Positions 46,025-58,440 of a stretch of 64,000 nt of DNA are shown piece by piece. The position numbers and the translations under genes are program-made. The notes below the pieces were generated by a model. That model searched no databases, was not told the origin of the DNA, and saw nothing but the letters and a program-made list of their open reading frames with translations. Source of the DNA: Parietaria judaica (Eukaryota; Streptophyta; Magnoliopsida; Rosales; Urticaceae); assembly GCA_954871525.1 (NCBI GenBank), contig OX940864.1, forward strand, positions 30,483,001 to 30,547,000, given 5' to 3'. Numbering within the stretch: the stretch's first letter is position 1; every line of letters starts with the position of its first letter.

Positions 46025-48562
46025 TCAAAAGATGTTCCATTTTGCTTCCAAAGCTTGGCAGATCATCGTTACGCAGTATGCTCCACTTAACGGGTAGCCA
46101 GAAACTGAAACAAAAACAGAAATAAAAGCGATGAATTTCATAATCTTCTTTAGTTAATTAGTAGTTTGTTCGACGCTCGTGCGAAAAACGATTCCAAAAA
46201 TTACCTGCAACGAGTCCATCAATATACTTCACTTCAATCTTCCCGCCGGCCATTGCACCGACCTGAATTGCATAGTGAGTAAGAATCGGAAGCAATCTTA
46301 TCAAAGGCGGTATACGAAGCTGATGGGACCAAACACGATTGCCCACAAAGAATACTACAAACGGATATTCAATTAATTAATGAACCTCCTTTTTTTATTT
46401 ATCTACAATTGAATCACATGAAAAAGATCTTCTGCAATGGTGTTCAATAGAAATTTTCCACTAACCAAACATGACAGCTAAACGGCTAAACCTATATTAG
46501 ACGTCCCGAACAATTAAGATTTTTATGTCGTTATTTTATTTAGTCTTCGAGTCGTTTAATTATTAATTAGTGTCATTTTTTTGCGTCAATTAGGGTATTT
46601 TAATTTAAGTGGTTTTTTAAGATTTATTAGTCGGGTTGTTAGGTTACTTTATTATGTGGGTTATTTATGTTTTAGGTTATAACTATTTGTTCTATTTAAG
46701 AGAGCTTAAGCTAATGAGAAAATTAGCCAATGAACATTCAAAAACTTAATCTCCTTGAGATTTTTGTGAGTGTTGGCTTAGATTTCCGATATTCCCATTC
46801 CGAGTTTCCGATTCGGGGCACATATCACCCTAATCTTATAATCATTGTAAAATACCCAAAATTCCCATAAGAGCATAGGAGAAAAATAATTTTAAAAAAG
46901 TCTAATTTACGGGTCTAACAAAGCTAAGCTACAATCTGACTCACCACAAACACGAGATCTGTATCATTGTTAAACTCGGTCACATAGTCCTTCAATTTGA
47001 CCCTTTTTTCAGAGCTAGACGAGAGGCCTGCATTAAAATATAATAATGTTACAATTCACAAAACCGTATGCAAACAATTGGAAGAAAGTTTTGGAGTCAA
47101 GCTCAAATGTCGCACCTATTTTCCGAGAGTTGACCGGTAGATATTGAGTGACCGGGTTCTTGATCAAACGCATAAGCTTCTGGTTTTTACCAACGGCAGA
47201 TACACTAAGCTTTTGTAACAGTTGCACTGCAAGTTGTTGAAACCGGTAATCAGAAAACACCAATGGCAAAGAAGAAATTAGAAAACAAGCATCTTCAGAG
47301 AAAATAATCGAGAAAGATTCGTAGGTTCAAGTAAAATTACTTACGCATGAGCCCAGCAAATCGATTGTATGTTCTTGGAATCCGGGTGCGTGGGTTAACT
47401 TCAATGAGTACACTACTCATTGTTGTCACATACACTGCTTGCAAGTTCCCGGATTTGTTCAACGGGCTATCCAAGACCATTAGAAGCTCCTGCACATTTC
47501 ATCAATAATTAATTTCTAAAGATTATTCAACCTCAATCAAGCGTCTAAACAGGGTCTTTAAAGCATAATTGTGTATTTAAACTCAAAGATTGACAAGTAT
47601 CCATCCGGACGGGCGTTTAAAATAGAATTTCATAAACCAAATAACGTCTTTTACTTCTGTAGTATCTGCCCATCTGGCTCTCAAAAAGTGTAGTCATTGA
47701 GTGCCAAAGTTACAGAAGACTCGTCTCATAAGTTAAATATTATCGAAAAATATTTAATAGCACGTACTACTTATAAAGCAATTGAATATAATAACGCAAA
47801 CTATACAGTATACACTGACCGGGACTTTCATAGTATTTCCACCATAAAGATAAGTTAGGAAGCTTGATCAAACCAAATCGAAAGAAAGATCACGAGCATC
47901 GGTAATTACAATTTCAATGCATTGGCAACATAATCCATAGTTATAAGGCTCGTGATTCCTAAGTAACCCTTCCTATAAATTAAATAACTTAAAAATCCGG
48001 AAAAACACACACACACTAATTTTGGGGGTAAAACCAGACCAGGATCGGGTGAGCACGGGCTTCTGGTCCGGAAATTTGATCAATAGTACTCGCCATCATA
48101 GCCAAAGGAGAAAGAGCGAACCTGATGAAGAATATCGGGCCTGTATTTGTGAAGTTCCTTGCCACGCTTGAGAAGGAATTCTGAGTGGTCGCTGGAGTTC
48201 AAAAGCACGTAGTCCTGCGACGATACACAAAAGACGAGCAACAACGAATCATTTAACAACAATCGGCGGTAAATCTGAGACATATGAATATTTCTAGAAA
48301 AGAAAACCTTTCCAACTTTGGCAACTTCCAGGGCTGCGTTCTCGATAACGAAGATAGCCTTAGACTTCTTTGCTTCGATTTTCTCCGCCGGAAAGATCGA
48401 AATTCCGTCGATTTCAACAGAATCGGCCTCCGAATTATCGACGATCATCAATTCTTCTTCCTCCTCGTATCTCTCCGCCATAGTCTTCCGATTCGCTGCA
48501 GCACAAGGCCTCATGGGTTGACGAACTCGGAGAGGTCTCTTCTTCCCTCTCGGAGGCTTCAT
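46025..48562 (-). CDS. EMG1: Ribosomal RNA small-subunit pseudouridine N1-methyltransferase NEP1/EMG1
   Basis: EMG1/NEP1 is a SPOUT-class enzyme that methylates a pseudouridine of 18S rRNA and helps assemble the 40S subunit in the nucleolus. Seven minus-strand exons join in phase: 48562-48308, 48214-48122, 47489-47345, 47226-47116, 47027-46945, 46262-46205 and 46104-46025 (825 nt, 274 residues plus stop), all with GT/AG introns. Family blocks in order: [29 protein letters not shown] with [39 protein letters not shown] with [29 protein letters not shown], and the C-terminal [10 protein letters not shown] to EAKWNIF. No stop or frameshift is seen. The start ATG ([11 protein letters not shown]) follows in-frame upstream sequence; a second ATG lies 27 codons in. 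It is the only fully intact host gene in the window. Confidence 0.93.
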
Positions 48563-50293
48563 CACTGTTAAACACAAACATTCAGATTGCATTGGAATAA
48601 TAAACATAATAAGTTCGAAGTCGAAATCGAAGCGAAAGTTGGAAAAGACCTGATGATAGGCGAGGAGCAGAGCCGAGAGTGGGTTGTCTAAAACCCTTCG
48701 ATTTATTAAGAGAAGAAAAACGACTACGGGGTTTATCATGTATCCAAAAACGACCAAGAGTTCTATTTCTATTTCTAGTTGGTTTAGGAAAGGGAATTTT
48801 TATTCATCTCTTTTCAATCAATAAACTTACACACCACGTAGTCAACTACCGAACCTCTCTAAATAGCCTTGAGTGTCTTTATTGCGAGTATTGACAACAC
48901 GGAGGACAAGATCCATAAATCCTTCAGCAAATTCAAATGGAAAGCCTACCACGATTTTCGTGACTCTTGGTGTGAGATTCTTACTTCAACAATAATCTCT
49001 TCACATAATTTGAGTAAATTTTATGTTGGGTCTTTTTATGACTATTCTCAATCCCGAGGCGGAAAACACGGGATATCATCGAACATATAAAGATCTAGAC
49101 TAATATCGAAGATTAAGAAATCGTTTCAGGAAGTTTATCAAACTTTGGTACTTTTGCCGACTATACCAAAAAATGAGTATGGTTTGAATTAAGTTTAATT
49201 ATATGTTTAAATGAGTATTTATAATACCCATTATCATTTAACCTAATAGACTTTTATTCACGCTCATTAGGCTTTAATTAATTAATTCTTTAATTAATTA
49301 ATATACTCATAATTAATACTCGGGCCCATGTGGGCCCGTCGGTTTGGTTATGTGTTCGAGCCAATACCCGAGAACCCGGTGGATCCAATATCCGGTTCGG
49401 ACATAACCTACGATCTCCCACTTGAACGAACGTAACAGGATTGAATATCTCCATGGGCATACAATGATTAGAATAGAAGCCGGGAATGGCTATCATGTAC
49501 ATCATTCTTAATCATCTATGCATGGTTTCTCAAAGTTGCAACTGAAGTACTTTTCGCTGCAGATTAGTCATCGTACTCCGTTTCCTCTAGCGAGTTCGGT
49601 GTGACTCTATAGGATTCTACAGTGTTGGCTGCAGACCTTTTAGGTCTGCAAGAAGTGAGTGGTCTCTACCTAGACATCACTTTCCCCAATCTGCAAAATT
49701 TTGCGAATCCTCTGGTTGATAAGTTAATTATGAAGAATCATGTAGTTCTTCTTTGTTAACTTTAATCATATGACTCCCTAAAAAAAAAAAAAAAACTTTA
49801 ATCATATGACTGATTCCTTCGACATTTGTACTACTCGAAAAAAGACACATACCATGGTTTGGCACATCTGCTTAAGTCGATTTCTGTTCCCAATTCGGAT
49901 GTAAGTATTGAACTACTAAGTCAAAAACCAATTTTGACTTGTCTGTGGCCACATATTTCATATGTTCATATCCTTCAGGAGGCCCTGAGTGTATTGCCCC
50001 AATCCAAGAACAAATCGCTCTTTCTTGCAAGTTATTAGACTAAATTTCGTCGTATGAACTGTTGCAACTAGGTTAGAGATGTGTGCTTTTTCTGGCGTCG
50101 GGCAAGTAATTCGATAACCTTCGAGAAAAAAAGTCTAAATCGGGATTGAGAAAGATTGCAATCGAAGAACAAATTCAACTTGGTGACTGCGATCTCCCGT
50201 TCTTAAGTGTACTAATTCGGGAATCTAGTTAATTATCAGACAAGTAATCTGAGTAACCATAAGGAAAAAAAGAGAAGTCTTTATGTGCTATGT
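48563..50293. other. EMG1 upstream region and degraded LTR-like DNA
   Basis: The EMG1 promoter should lie at 48563-49100; an aaaaccctt motif near 48690 resembles the telo-box of plant ribosome-biogenesis promoters. At about 49405-49425 gatctcccacttgaac is the complement of a Copia-type purine tract, so 49120-49410 may be an LTR relic in minus orientation. A 24-bp phrase ending in atcatatgact repeats at 49758 and 49797 around an A-run. No gene was seen. Confidence 0.35.
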
Positions 50294-50310
50294 AACACAC
50301 TAGAACAATA

Positions 50311-52121
50311 CAATGGAATTCTCTGAATGACGGCTTTCACCATAGTAGTACGACCGGCTCTAGACATAGCTTTCGCCATCCATCCCTCAAGCCGATCATA
50401 GACTTTCTTCTTAAGGAAGGCAAAGCTAGATGTTCGGTTCCTATTCAAAAATAGGGGCACCTTTCTTCTCCCAAAAACCTTCTGTAGATCTCTTGACAAG
50501 ATCACGAGGAAGTTTTGGTGGCTTGGACATGACTCTCAAGACAAGTTCATGGCCCTTGTCAAATGGGATAACTTGTGTCTTCCCAAATGTGCTGGAGGTC
50601 TTGGCTTTCGTAGGTTCGAAGTTACTAATTTGGCTCTCATAGGAAAACTTGGTTGGCATATGGCTGCGGGATCTAAACTCTTTTGGGTAAAAGTCTTGAA
50701 AGATAAATACTGCAAAAATGACGAATTTCTCCAACTTGTGGATAATGGGACTCCCTCGAGGAGTTGGAAAGACATTATGGCAACTCAAGACTTAATAAAG
50801 AGAAATTCTTGTTTTTTAATCGGCAGAGGAGAAAAAGTGGATGTCTTCAACGACTATTGGCTTGACAAAAACTGTTTGCTCTCTGATTCATATGGTTTGT
50901 CCAACCTTCCAATCCCGGTTAGTTATTTTATCAACGATGACGGTAATCAGAGAAACTGGATTCCTAACACTATCGCCGACGTGTGTGGCCCGGAGTTGGT
51001 CCAGCAAATTTGTTCTGTCCGGCTTCGCCAACCCCCGCACGACGATTGCCTTTGCTGGACGGCCTCTGAATCTGGAAAATTCAGTGTAAAAACGACGATT
51101 GCCTTTGTTTCCCGTTGGCCACCAGAGTGGGAAGGTTTCAAGCTACTGGAGATGAAAGTTGTCGTTGTTGTGGTTTGGTCCCGGAATCCTCGGTCCACCT
51201 CTTTTTCCAGTGTGACATCGCAAGAATATTCTGGTTCGTCGGAGCCTTTGGGCGCAGTTGAAATACCGGTGGAGAAGCAAATGGTTTCTCCCTTCTCCAT
51301 AAAATCCTTGTCACTAATGATGATCTGAATAGTCGAGGTCTTGGGGAAGACGATTTCGCAACTCGGGCGTGGATTATTTTAGAGGCCATCTGGAATTGGA
51401 GGAATGACAAGATTTTTCGTGGTGTTGATCGTCTTGATGATAGGCCCATGCTAGCGCTTACGACTCGTATAGCTGAACATCAAATGATCAGAGCCACCAG
51501 GGATTCTCAGCCCAGTCCTTCTCCTCTGCCTGTGAATCTGGCAGTTTGGACCCGTCCTCAAGCTAACATCACCAAGATCAACGTTTATGCATCTCTCCGT
51601 GGAAACATAGCTGGTGTCGGAGTGGTTGCCCGTGACTACAATGGTAACGTCAAATGGATGTGGCGGGGCCAAATTACAGCCTCCTCGGCAATTGAAGCTG
51701 ATCTTATTGCCATTCATTTGGCCCTCCTCCTTGCGAAGTTCAGAAACTTGAAAGACATCATTATTGAAGGAGACAACAAAGCTATTCTTGACAGTTTGGC
51801 GACTTGCTCGGATTGTCCGAATTGGGTTTTGACTCCTTTATTCGAAAAAGTTATGTCTTTTTCTAAGTTTTTCTCTTTTGTTCAATTTCATCGAAGCCCT
51901 CGAAACACTAATTTTGTCGCCCATCACTTATGTAGTTGGGCTTGTAATAGTGTTTGTTACGGGTTTTGCTCATCTGAGGATTCTCAGGCCTCTGTCCGGG
52001 AAGCTTTGCTCAACGATATTGAATGATAGTCCTTAGGGCGCTCTTTCCTCGCCCGAGTCGCACCCATTCGGGGGGCTCGGAGAGGTTTTAATGAGGCCCT
52101 TCCACACTTTCAAAAAAAAAA
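50311..52121 (+). mobile_element. 5'-truncated LINE with inverted 5' end
   Basis: A 17-bp duplication aacacactagaacaata (50294-50310 and 52122-52138) flanks the insertion, and a poly(A) run precedes the right copy. From about 50445 to 52026 the plus strand encodes the 3' part of a plant LINE ORF2. The segment 50311 to about 50445 encodes the immediately preceding LINE protein stretch (RLEGWMAKAMSRAGR) on the minus strand. Such a 5' inversion inside one TSD is the signature of twin priming during target-primed reverse transcription. The 3' untranslated part is 52029-52110. Confidence 0.9.
50445..52026 (+). pseudogene. LINE ORF2 C-terminal part (RT end, zf-RVT, RNase H)
   Basis: The frame starts around TFLLPKTF, then KFWWLG and LCLPKCAGGLGFRR of the LINE RT C-terminal region, followed by a zinc-finger-like zf-RVT region (about 50980-51260). 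A frameshift near 51155 moves the reading frame. The RNase H domain lies at 51448-52026, with IEADLIAIHLAL and IIEGDNKAILDSL carrying the Glu and second Asp. The first catalytic Asp, normally in N-V-D-A-S, is Tyr (KINVYASLRG). The copy is 5'-truncated and inactive. Confidence 0.8.
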
Positions 52122-52166
52122 AACACACTAGAACAATATACCACTTTTCTTCTTGTTCACTTCGGG

Positions 52167-53212
52167 ATGCAGAAAAAAAAATCAAAGTCAAAGAACAAAG
52201 TTAAAATATCAAATTCAACTTCATCAACGCAATATGTGATGCGTTTGGTTGACCAATGCAGTAAATCCGTAAGATCCTTACCAATGTATGTTGATGATTT
52301 GTTAATCTTTGGCTCTACCATTCATTTGATAAATAATGTGAAGAGCATATTGTTTGCTAAGTTTGACATGAAAGATTTAGGAGAAGCTGATGTGATCTTA
52401 AGTGTCAAGATAACAAGGTCTGAGAAGGGACTTTCTTTAGATCAATCTCATTACGTAGAAAAGATCTTGAAGAAATACAATTACTTTGACTGTAAACCCG
52501 CTTGTACTCCCTATGATCCTAGTGTCAAATTGTTCAAGAACACCGGTGACTGTGTTAGACAAAATGAGTATGCGAGCATTATCGGCAGCCTTAAGTATGT
52601 CGCCGATTGCACTAGGCCCGACATAGCTTATGTTATGGGATTACTAGGCAGGTTTACTAGCAGACCGAGTTTAGAGCATTGGTATGCTATTGAGAGGGTG
52701 ATGCGATATTTAAAGCGCACCCAGAACTTAGGATTACATTACCAGAGGTTTCCCGCTGTCCTTGAAGGATATAGAGATGCTGATTGGAACACCCTTTCAG
52801 ATGACTCCAAGGTACTAGTGGTTACATTTTTAGCATTGCCGGTGGGGCTGTCTCGTGGAAGTCTAAGAAACAGACTATATTGGCCCAATCGATGATGGAG
52901 TTCGAGTTGATAGCACTAGCTATAGCTAGCTATGAAGCAGGCTGGCTCATAAGTTTGTTATTCGAGATTCCCTTATGGGAAACACCAATCCCAACCAACT
53001 TGATCCATTGCGATAGTACTGCATCAATCGCAAAAATTCAGAACTGTTATTATAACGGCAAGAGATGACAAATTCGTCGTAAGCACAATACCATTAGAGA
53101 GCATCTCTCGACTGGTGCTGTTAGAGTGGATCATGTACGGACTGATGAGAACTTGGCTGACCCTTTGATGAAAAAGGATTAGCGCGAGAAAAGGTCTTGA
53201 AGACCGCAAAAA
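52167..53212 (+). pseudogene. Copia RT/RNase H fragment
   Basis: A plus-strand frame enters the reverse transcriptase just before its active site (MYVDDLLIFG) and continues through KFDMKDLGEADVILSVKI, TRPDIAYVMGLLGRF and the start of RNase H (YRDADWNT). A frameshift near 52815 leads to the 52880 frame ([22 protein letters not shown]), which stops at 53066. After the stop, RRKHNTIREHL and TDENLADPL are still readable. The 5' half of the element is absent. Confidence 0.85.
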
Positions 53213-53797
53213 GAATGAGACTATTTCCATTAGATTGATAGAACACTAGTAGAGGCAACCCAACCTATAGACTGGAGATCCCAAGGAATAGGTTCAAAGG
53301 GTACTAACAACTCACCAAGTGTAAAGTAGTGAATCATGCTGATAACTTATTCAGTCCCGCTCCTATGACTTATGTCAAAGCATGACATCCTGAATCGTTG
53401 AAAGGTTGACCTGAATTTCAGCTCTTAATGATGTCTATACTCTATGTTGAGTGGAGTACCGAGCTACAGGAGTACTCTTGATAGACTCACCTACGTGAAT
53501 GTGGAAGTGAGGCCGCTTCCTATGGATTTTGGCAAATTCTGTAGAGCATTCACGGAACTGGGATATACGTGCACGGCCATAATTGCACGGGCTTTATGAA
53601 CTAAAGCCTAATAAGGTTATGTGTGAGATGTTGTCAGAGATAGAATTCAAAACTACGAGTTACTCTAGTATATTCTGAATCACCTTCATTACGTAAAGGT
53701 TCAAGCCGTCACGCACCTTTGCTTAAGCATAACTTTATACAATCTTATATGGCTCGATGAAAATTACTTTCTTCTGTGAAAATTTCAAGTGGGAGAT

Positions 53798-54673
53798 TGT
53801 TGAAACTTGTGTACAAGTTAAATGAAATTTTAGTATTTTTGTCTAAAATATTTTTTAATACTTCTCCGTAAATTAACTATGCAATATTCGTTTAAACATT
53901 AATTTGAATTCCCTGCTGCGTTGGCTTTCTTCAAGTTAATCAGCCAAAGAATATTTATTTAATTTTTAAAGATCTTATGCGACGTGGGTTGTTTTTTGAA
54001 GTGGTCAGTCAATAAGACCACTTATTTTGCATGGTGACCCAATTTTTTTGATGTACGTTGTGCACCAACGTTCTTCTCAGTTTAATTTTTCTACCACTAA
54101 ATCCACTTCGATCACTTTTTTTTTTTTGAAGGAATTCGATCACTTTTTTCTCTCAACGTTAATATCACAACGTTATCATATTTTTATCTATAAATAGTGC
54201 AGAAGCTACGTTTGTAAGATCAGATCGAAAGACAAAAAATATCATCGTTGTTCTCTTAAAAGCTTTCCCGAGTGTTAAGAAAGACTTTCCAGAGTGTGTT
54301 ACCGAGCAATATTCAAGAGGGGTTTTGAGTGATTCCAATCGATGCCGAGTGCACGGTTTCTGTCGAGACAATGTTTTACTAGGCTGTTTTATCTTGGGGG
54401 CGACGGGGCAATCACGAACTTCTACACCAAGGCAGAGCCGCGAAACGTCTTAAAGAGAGCGACCTAGGCCGCGACTCAGCCGAGGCAATTTTTCAGCTAA
54501 TCTTTGTTTTACAGGTACCGAAGTTTTGTTCGACGCAGCGACGACGAAGTTCCGGCGACAACAACTTGTCCCAATTTCTACCAAAAATTGATTCCTCCCG
54601 TGGCGAGACGACACCGAAAGCTCTTTTATAGCGACCAGCCTCCCGTCGGAAAATGTACCCTATAAAACATTAA
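53798..54673 (+). repeat. Putative 3' LTR of the Copia fragment
   Basis: The purine tract AAGTGGGAGA at 53787-53796 is followed by TGTTGAAACTTG, a standard Copia PPT-LTR junction, about 590 bp after the end of pol. A TGTT/AACA end pair suggests the end at acattaaca (54673), but no second LTR confirms it. 53213-53797 holds no coding sequence. Confidence 0.5.
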
Positions 54674-54794
54674 CAAATACATCTTTTTCACAATTTATCA
54701 TATAAATATGTATCATTTAAAAATTCAATATCAGAAAAATATTTTGCAAAAAAAAATAAAAAAAAATATATATATATATATATATAAAAGTTCA

Positions 54795-57700
54795 CCTGGT
54801 AAACATTGCCAAATCCGCCTTCCCCTATCTTATTTGACGAATTGAAGTCTCCCGTGGCGGCTCTTAGTTCAGAGTAAGTAAAAGTATTTTGCCGCGGGCC
54901 TAAACCAAGAATCACTACAAAGCAATGAAAAATCGAAACATTAAATAAAATGGTGAAGAAAAAATCGAAAGTAGTCTTTAAATTATCTTCGATTTTGATG
55001 CCCTTTTACCTTCATCGTCGCCACTGTTTGACCTTCTCCGTTTATAAAATAATCCTGCGACGATCAAAACGAGGCATATAGCCACAACAGGCACTGTGAT
55101 ACTGACGATCAAGCCGGTCTTCTAACTCTCTTTCTGGTTATTATGTATCTCCCCCAGAAGTTTAGGCATAAAATCTGATCAACGAAACCACAAAGTTTAC
55201 AAGTGAAGAACGACAAGAAATGGAACACAGCTAACAGTATGACATTGAAGCTGCACGACAAGCACAAAACAGATGGATTTCGAGGTAATTCTCGGTAACT
55301 GTAACATTAAATCTCTTCACTAAAGCCTTCTCCACCCCTCCTGCCGCAGCCACAATCTCAAAATCCTTTTGTATGAGGCGCCCCCGTGAAAAGAAACTAT
55401 GACAAAGAGTTCACAGTTTTACAAATTGTATGTGGCATCGGATGTCCGGGTTATACGATAAGAGTTAAGAAAAAACCGAGGCATACAGTTGCGACAATGA
55501 TGTCACCCATGGCGGTAACTGACCCTATAGGTAACTGTATGGAAAATCACTGCCACGAACAAAAAATAAGAAGAAATATATTCTAAGTGAACCTTTCAAA
55601 TATAATTGATCGGTAAAGGTCCCGGGATACACAAGAAGAATTCCTAAAAAATGCATCAAGCAATGTATAAAGAAATAGACGACAAAAAAAATAAAAATAA
55701 ATAAATACTCTGAAGATTGGAGCTCAAGGAATGTTACCCGTCAGACTGTTGTTTCCGAGAAATCTGCAGCACGAAAGAAAAATGTTGGGTTTTTTGGAAA
55801 ATAAATATGATAAATTGAGAATAATCAGATCAAGAAGTAACAGAAGAGCTGAAAATGTAGGATTAATGTTTCATTTTTTACAAGAATGTGAGTTTGCTCA
55901 TAGTGAACAAGGAGCTTGGTATCTCGCCTAGGTTGTCGAAACTCAAATCCCTGCAAGAAGTTGTGAGAAATAATTTGGTCCCGATTTCATCCTTAGAAAA
56001 TAGAGCCAGAGAGAATTTTTTTTCTTAATAATCTTACAACTCTTTCAAATTCGTCAAATTTCGAGCAAAATCGAGAGAAGTAAGAGAAAATCTAATTGTA
56101 TATTTCACTAATTCTCCTGCATTATATAAAGAAGTATTAATGAGAAAATGAAGTAAGATAAATATACAAGAGATACTGTATATATACACTCACAAAGATT
56201 CCAATGAGGATAATTTCGAAAAACTTGCTGGTATAGGACCTTCAAAAGAGTTTCCTCTTGCAATCTCCTACAAAATCGTTTTCGAGGCGAGTGCGTTAAA
56301 ATCATCGGAACGAAACATGATCTTAAGTTCGTGTTAGTGCTTACAATTCGACTATGTTTCTCCAGTTCCCGATGAACTCTGGTAACTTTCCGGAGAAAGG
56401 GCTATCCTTTTTTCTTTTCTTTTTTTGCACTCCAAGGGCTATCCGTTGTATAGCTGATTTCAAAAGTAAATCACAAAAAGTAATAAATAAATAAGATATT
56501 AAAGCAAGGCTTTGGAATAAACAGTTTCTGTACAGTGTAACATCCTTACAAGCTCTCATGTTTTGAAGCTTAGCAAACGTGGACGGAATTACACCACCGA
56601 GTCCACAACTGTCGATGTAACTGCAGAGACTGAATTGGTTTTACATGAAACTACGTATCAAGTTTTATCGTGGTCTATCCAACTTATGGTACAAAACTGT
56701 GATGCATCGGTGAGAAAGCTACACGAACAAAAAATTGAAGAGCAGAACTTACACGAGCGCTAGATTTTGCGAATTACCGAGTTCTGGAGGGAGCGATCCA
56801 GAGAAATTGTTTGATCCCAACGCTCTAAAACTCGTCAAGAAAGATAAATTTTTAAAACCAACCCAACATAATGAAAATGAGCTTTCTTGAAGTGCAAGAA
56901 AAGTGCTCTCCGTTTTGTTTAAAGCTGTAAACTATATATTTTTATCTCTAATTCTACTTGACGTAAACGTAAAAGGTGTGAGAATACGTGTTAAGTACAT
57001 CTAATACTTACTCGAACAACGTTTCTGACAAACTTACATCATAAAGAGATTCTTGAGGTTTCCGAGCTCCTTTGGAATCGTCCCATAAAAAATCATACTG
57101 AGCTAAAAGAGACACAATCAAGCATTTCGATAATCTTCAATTGTGACCAAAAAGTGTTTACTATTTGATAAGAAATAATAATCGGTCAACACATTAATGC
57201 TAACTCGGTTTTCTGACTATTTGAACTAGTATTCTTGAGATACATGGTTAAAACCAAACAACATACAAATCATTGAGAAAAACGCTTATCATACAAAAAA
57301 CATATAATTATCTCAATGTCTAAATTTGAGAAAACGTACTTGATCACAAATCGAAAAACAAGGTCGTTTCACATGTACTTACAGTATAACTAGATAAGAT
57401 AAATTCCCAATAAATGGCGGCAAAATACCAGCGAAGTAATTCAAGTCCAACTTCCTACAAATACAATGAAATCGTCCACAACTTTCAGAATCGGCAACAA
57501 ATTGAAACCAAGAGGCGACAAAACCAAACGGATTAAGAAAAATGACAATTAGAATGGAGAAATTTAATGAAGTTCTATCGAAATTCCATACAAGTATGTC
57601 ATATATTGAAAAGCCGTGATCTCTTCCGTTATCTCTCCATGAGCATCGAAAGACTGAACTCTCCTGCAAAAACGAAAATCGAACCGCAACATTATGGTTA

Positions 57701-57958
57701 ATCAAAAGCCTCACACTTCGATAACAACTAAACGGAGATTCGATAAAAAGAACCCCCGTACAGCTGAGTGATGTGGCAAGTGTTATTACTGTTGTATGTG
57801 CAGTTGCATTTGATGCTGGGACTTACCTCGTCCTCAATGCCTAACGTCACCTTGACTGCCCGGCTCTCCGTTGACGTTCCAAAACGATGTCGCTTTTTCA
57901 CGTTCCATTTACGGAAGATCGCGTTCAACGCTCTCGCTGAGACAATGGTGCAACGCAT
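54795..57958 (-). pseudogene. LRR-malectin receptor-like kinase (LRR VIII-2 type), truncated
   Basis: Proteins of this type are plasma-membrane receptors with an LRR block, a malectin-like domain, one membrane span and a Ser/Thr kinase. Minus-strand exons match in order: SARALNAIFRKW and CNCTYNSNNTCHITQ (about 57958-57762), AHGEITEEITAFQYMTYLY (57662-57590), then LRR exons near 57458-57390, 57105-57037, 56840-56758, 56625-56563, 56405-56344, 56262-56197 and 55955-55890 (for example GKLPEFIGNW and GPIPASFSKL). The malectin tail VTENYLEIHLF lies at 55370-55230, the membrane span GLIVSITVPVVAICLVLIVA at 55125-55008, and the kinase start NTFTYSELRAATGDF with GEGGFGNVY at 54915-54795. After FLGNNSLTGNIP (about 55740) a stop follows. 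The rest of the kinase is missing to the left, where Copia LTR sequence begins, and no signal peptide is seen. Confidence 0.8.
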
Positions 57959-57978
57959 GTTATTTCACCGTATTTGAA

Positions 57979-58440
57979 TGACATCCAATTCGCAGTTTAT
58001 AAAATACAGTATCCTAAATAGGTAATGGATATATATGAACGTTTATAAAGGTTTGCTTGCAACGTAAGGCACTTATTATCTTTCGATTTAAGATTTTGAT
58101 GTGAGTGGTCCTTGTATTTTGTATGCGAATCTCAAAGGTCAATATCGTCATATAATTTTAAGAATTAATTGAGGCATTATCAGTTTATTAAATGATTAAA
58201 TAATTCTTATTTCTGAGTACTTGAACCGATTATCAATATTGTAATATAGTCTATAAGTTAGAACTATATATAATTCTGGTGAGCACTTGTTATACTTGCT
58301 TAATGTTCGACCAATTTTAGCTTGAACTTTAACTACTTTTGATTGATTGGAATTCGTATGATGTTTTTGTTTGGAGAGTGACAGTGATTGGGAAGTTTGA
58401 ATGATTGGAACTTGTCTTATACCGTCCAACAACGAACTGC
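57979..58440. other. No gene seen between two pseudogenes
   Basis: A/T-rich DNA; the right end may include the C-terminal codons or 3' untranslated part of the F-box/LRR pseudogene. Confidence 0.5.

Noticed and set aside
48869..49090. 73-codon plus frame upstream of EMG1
   Set aside because: No motif or splice support; AT-rich chance frame.
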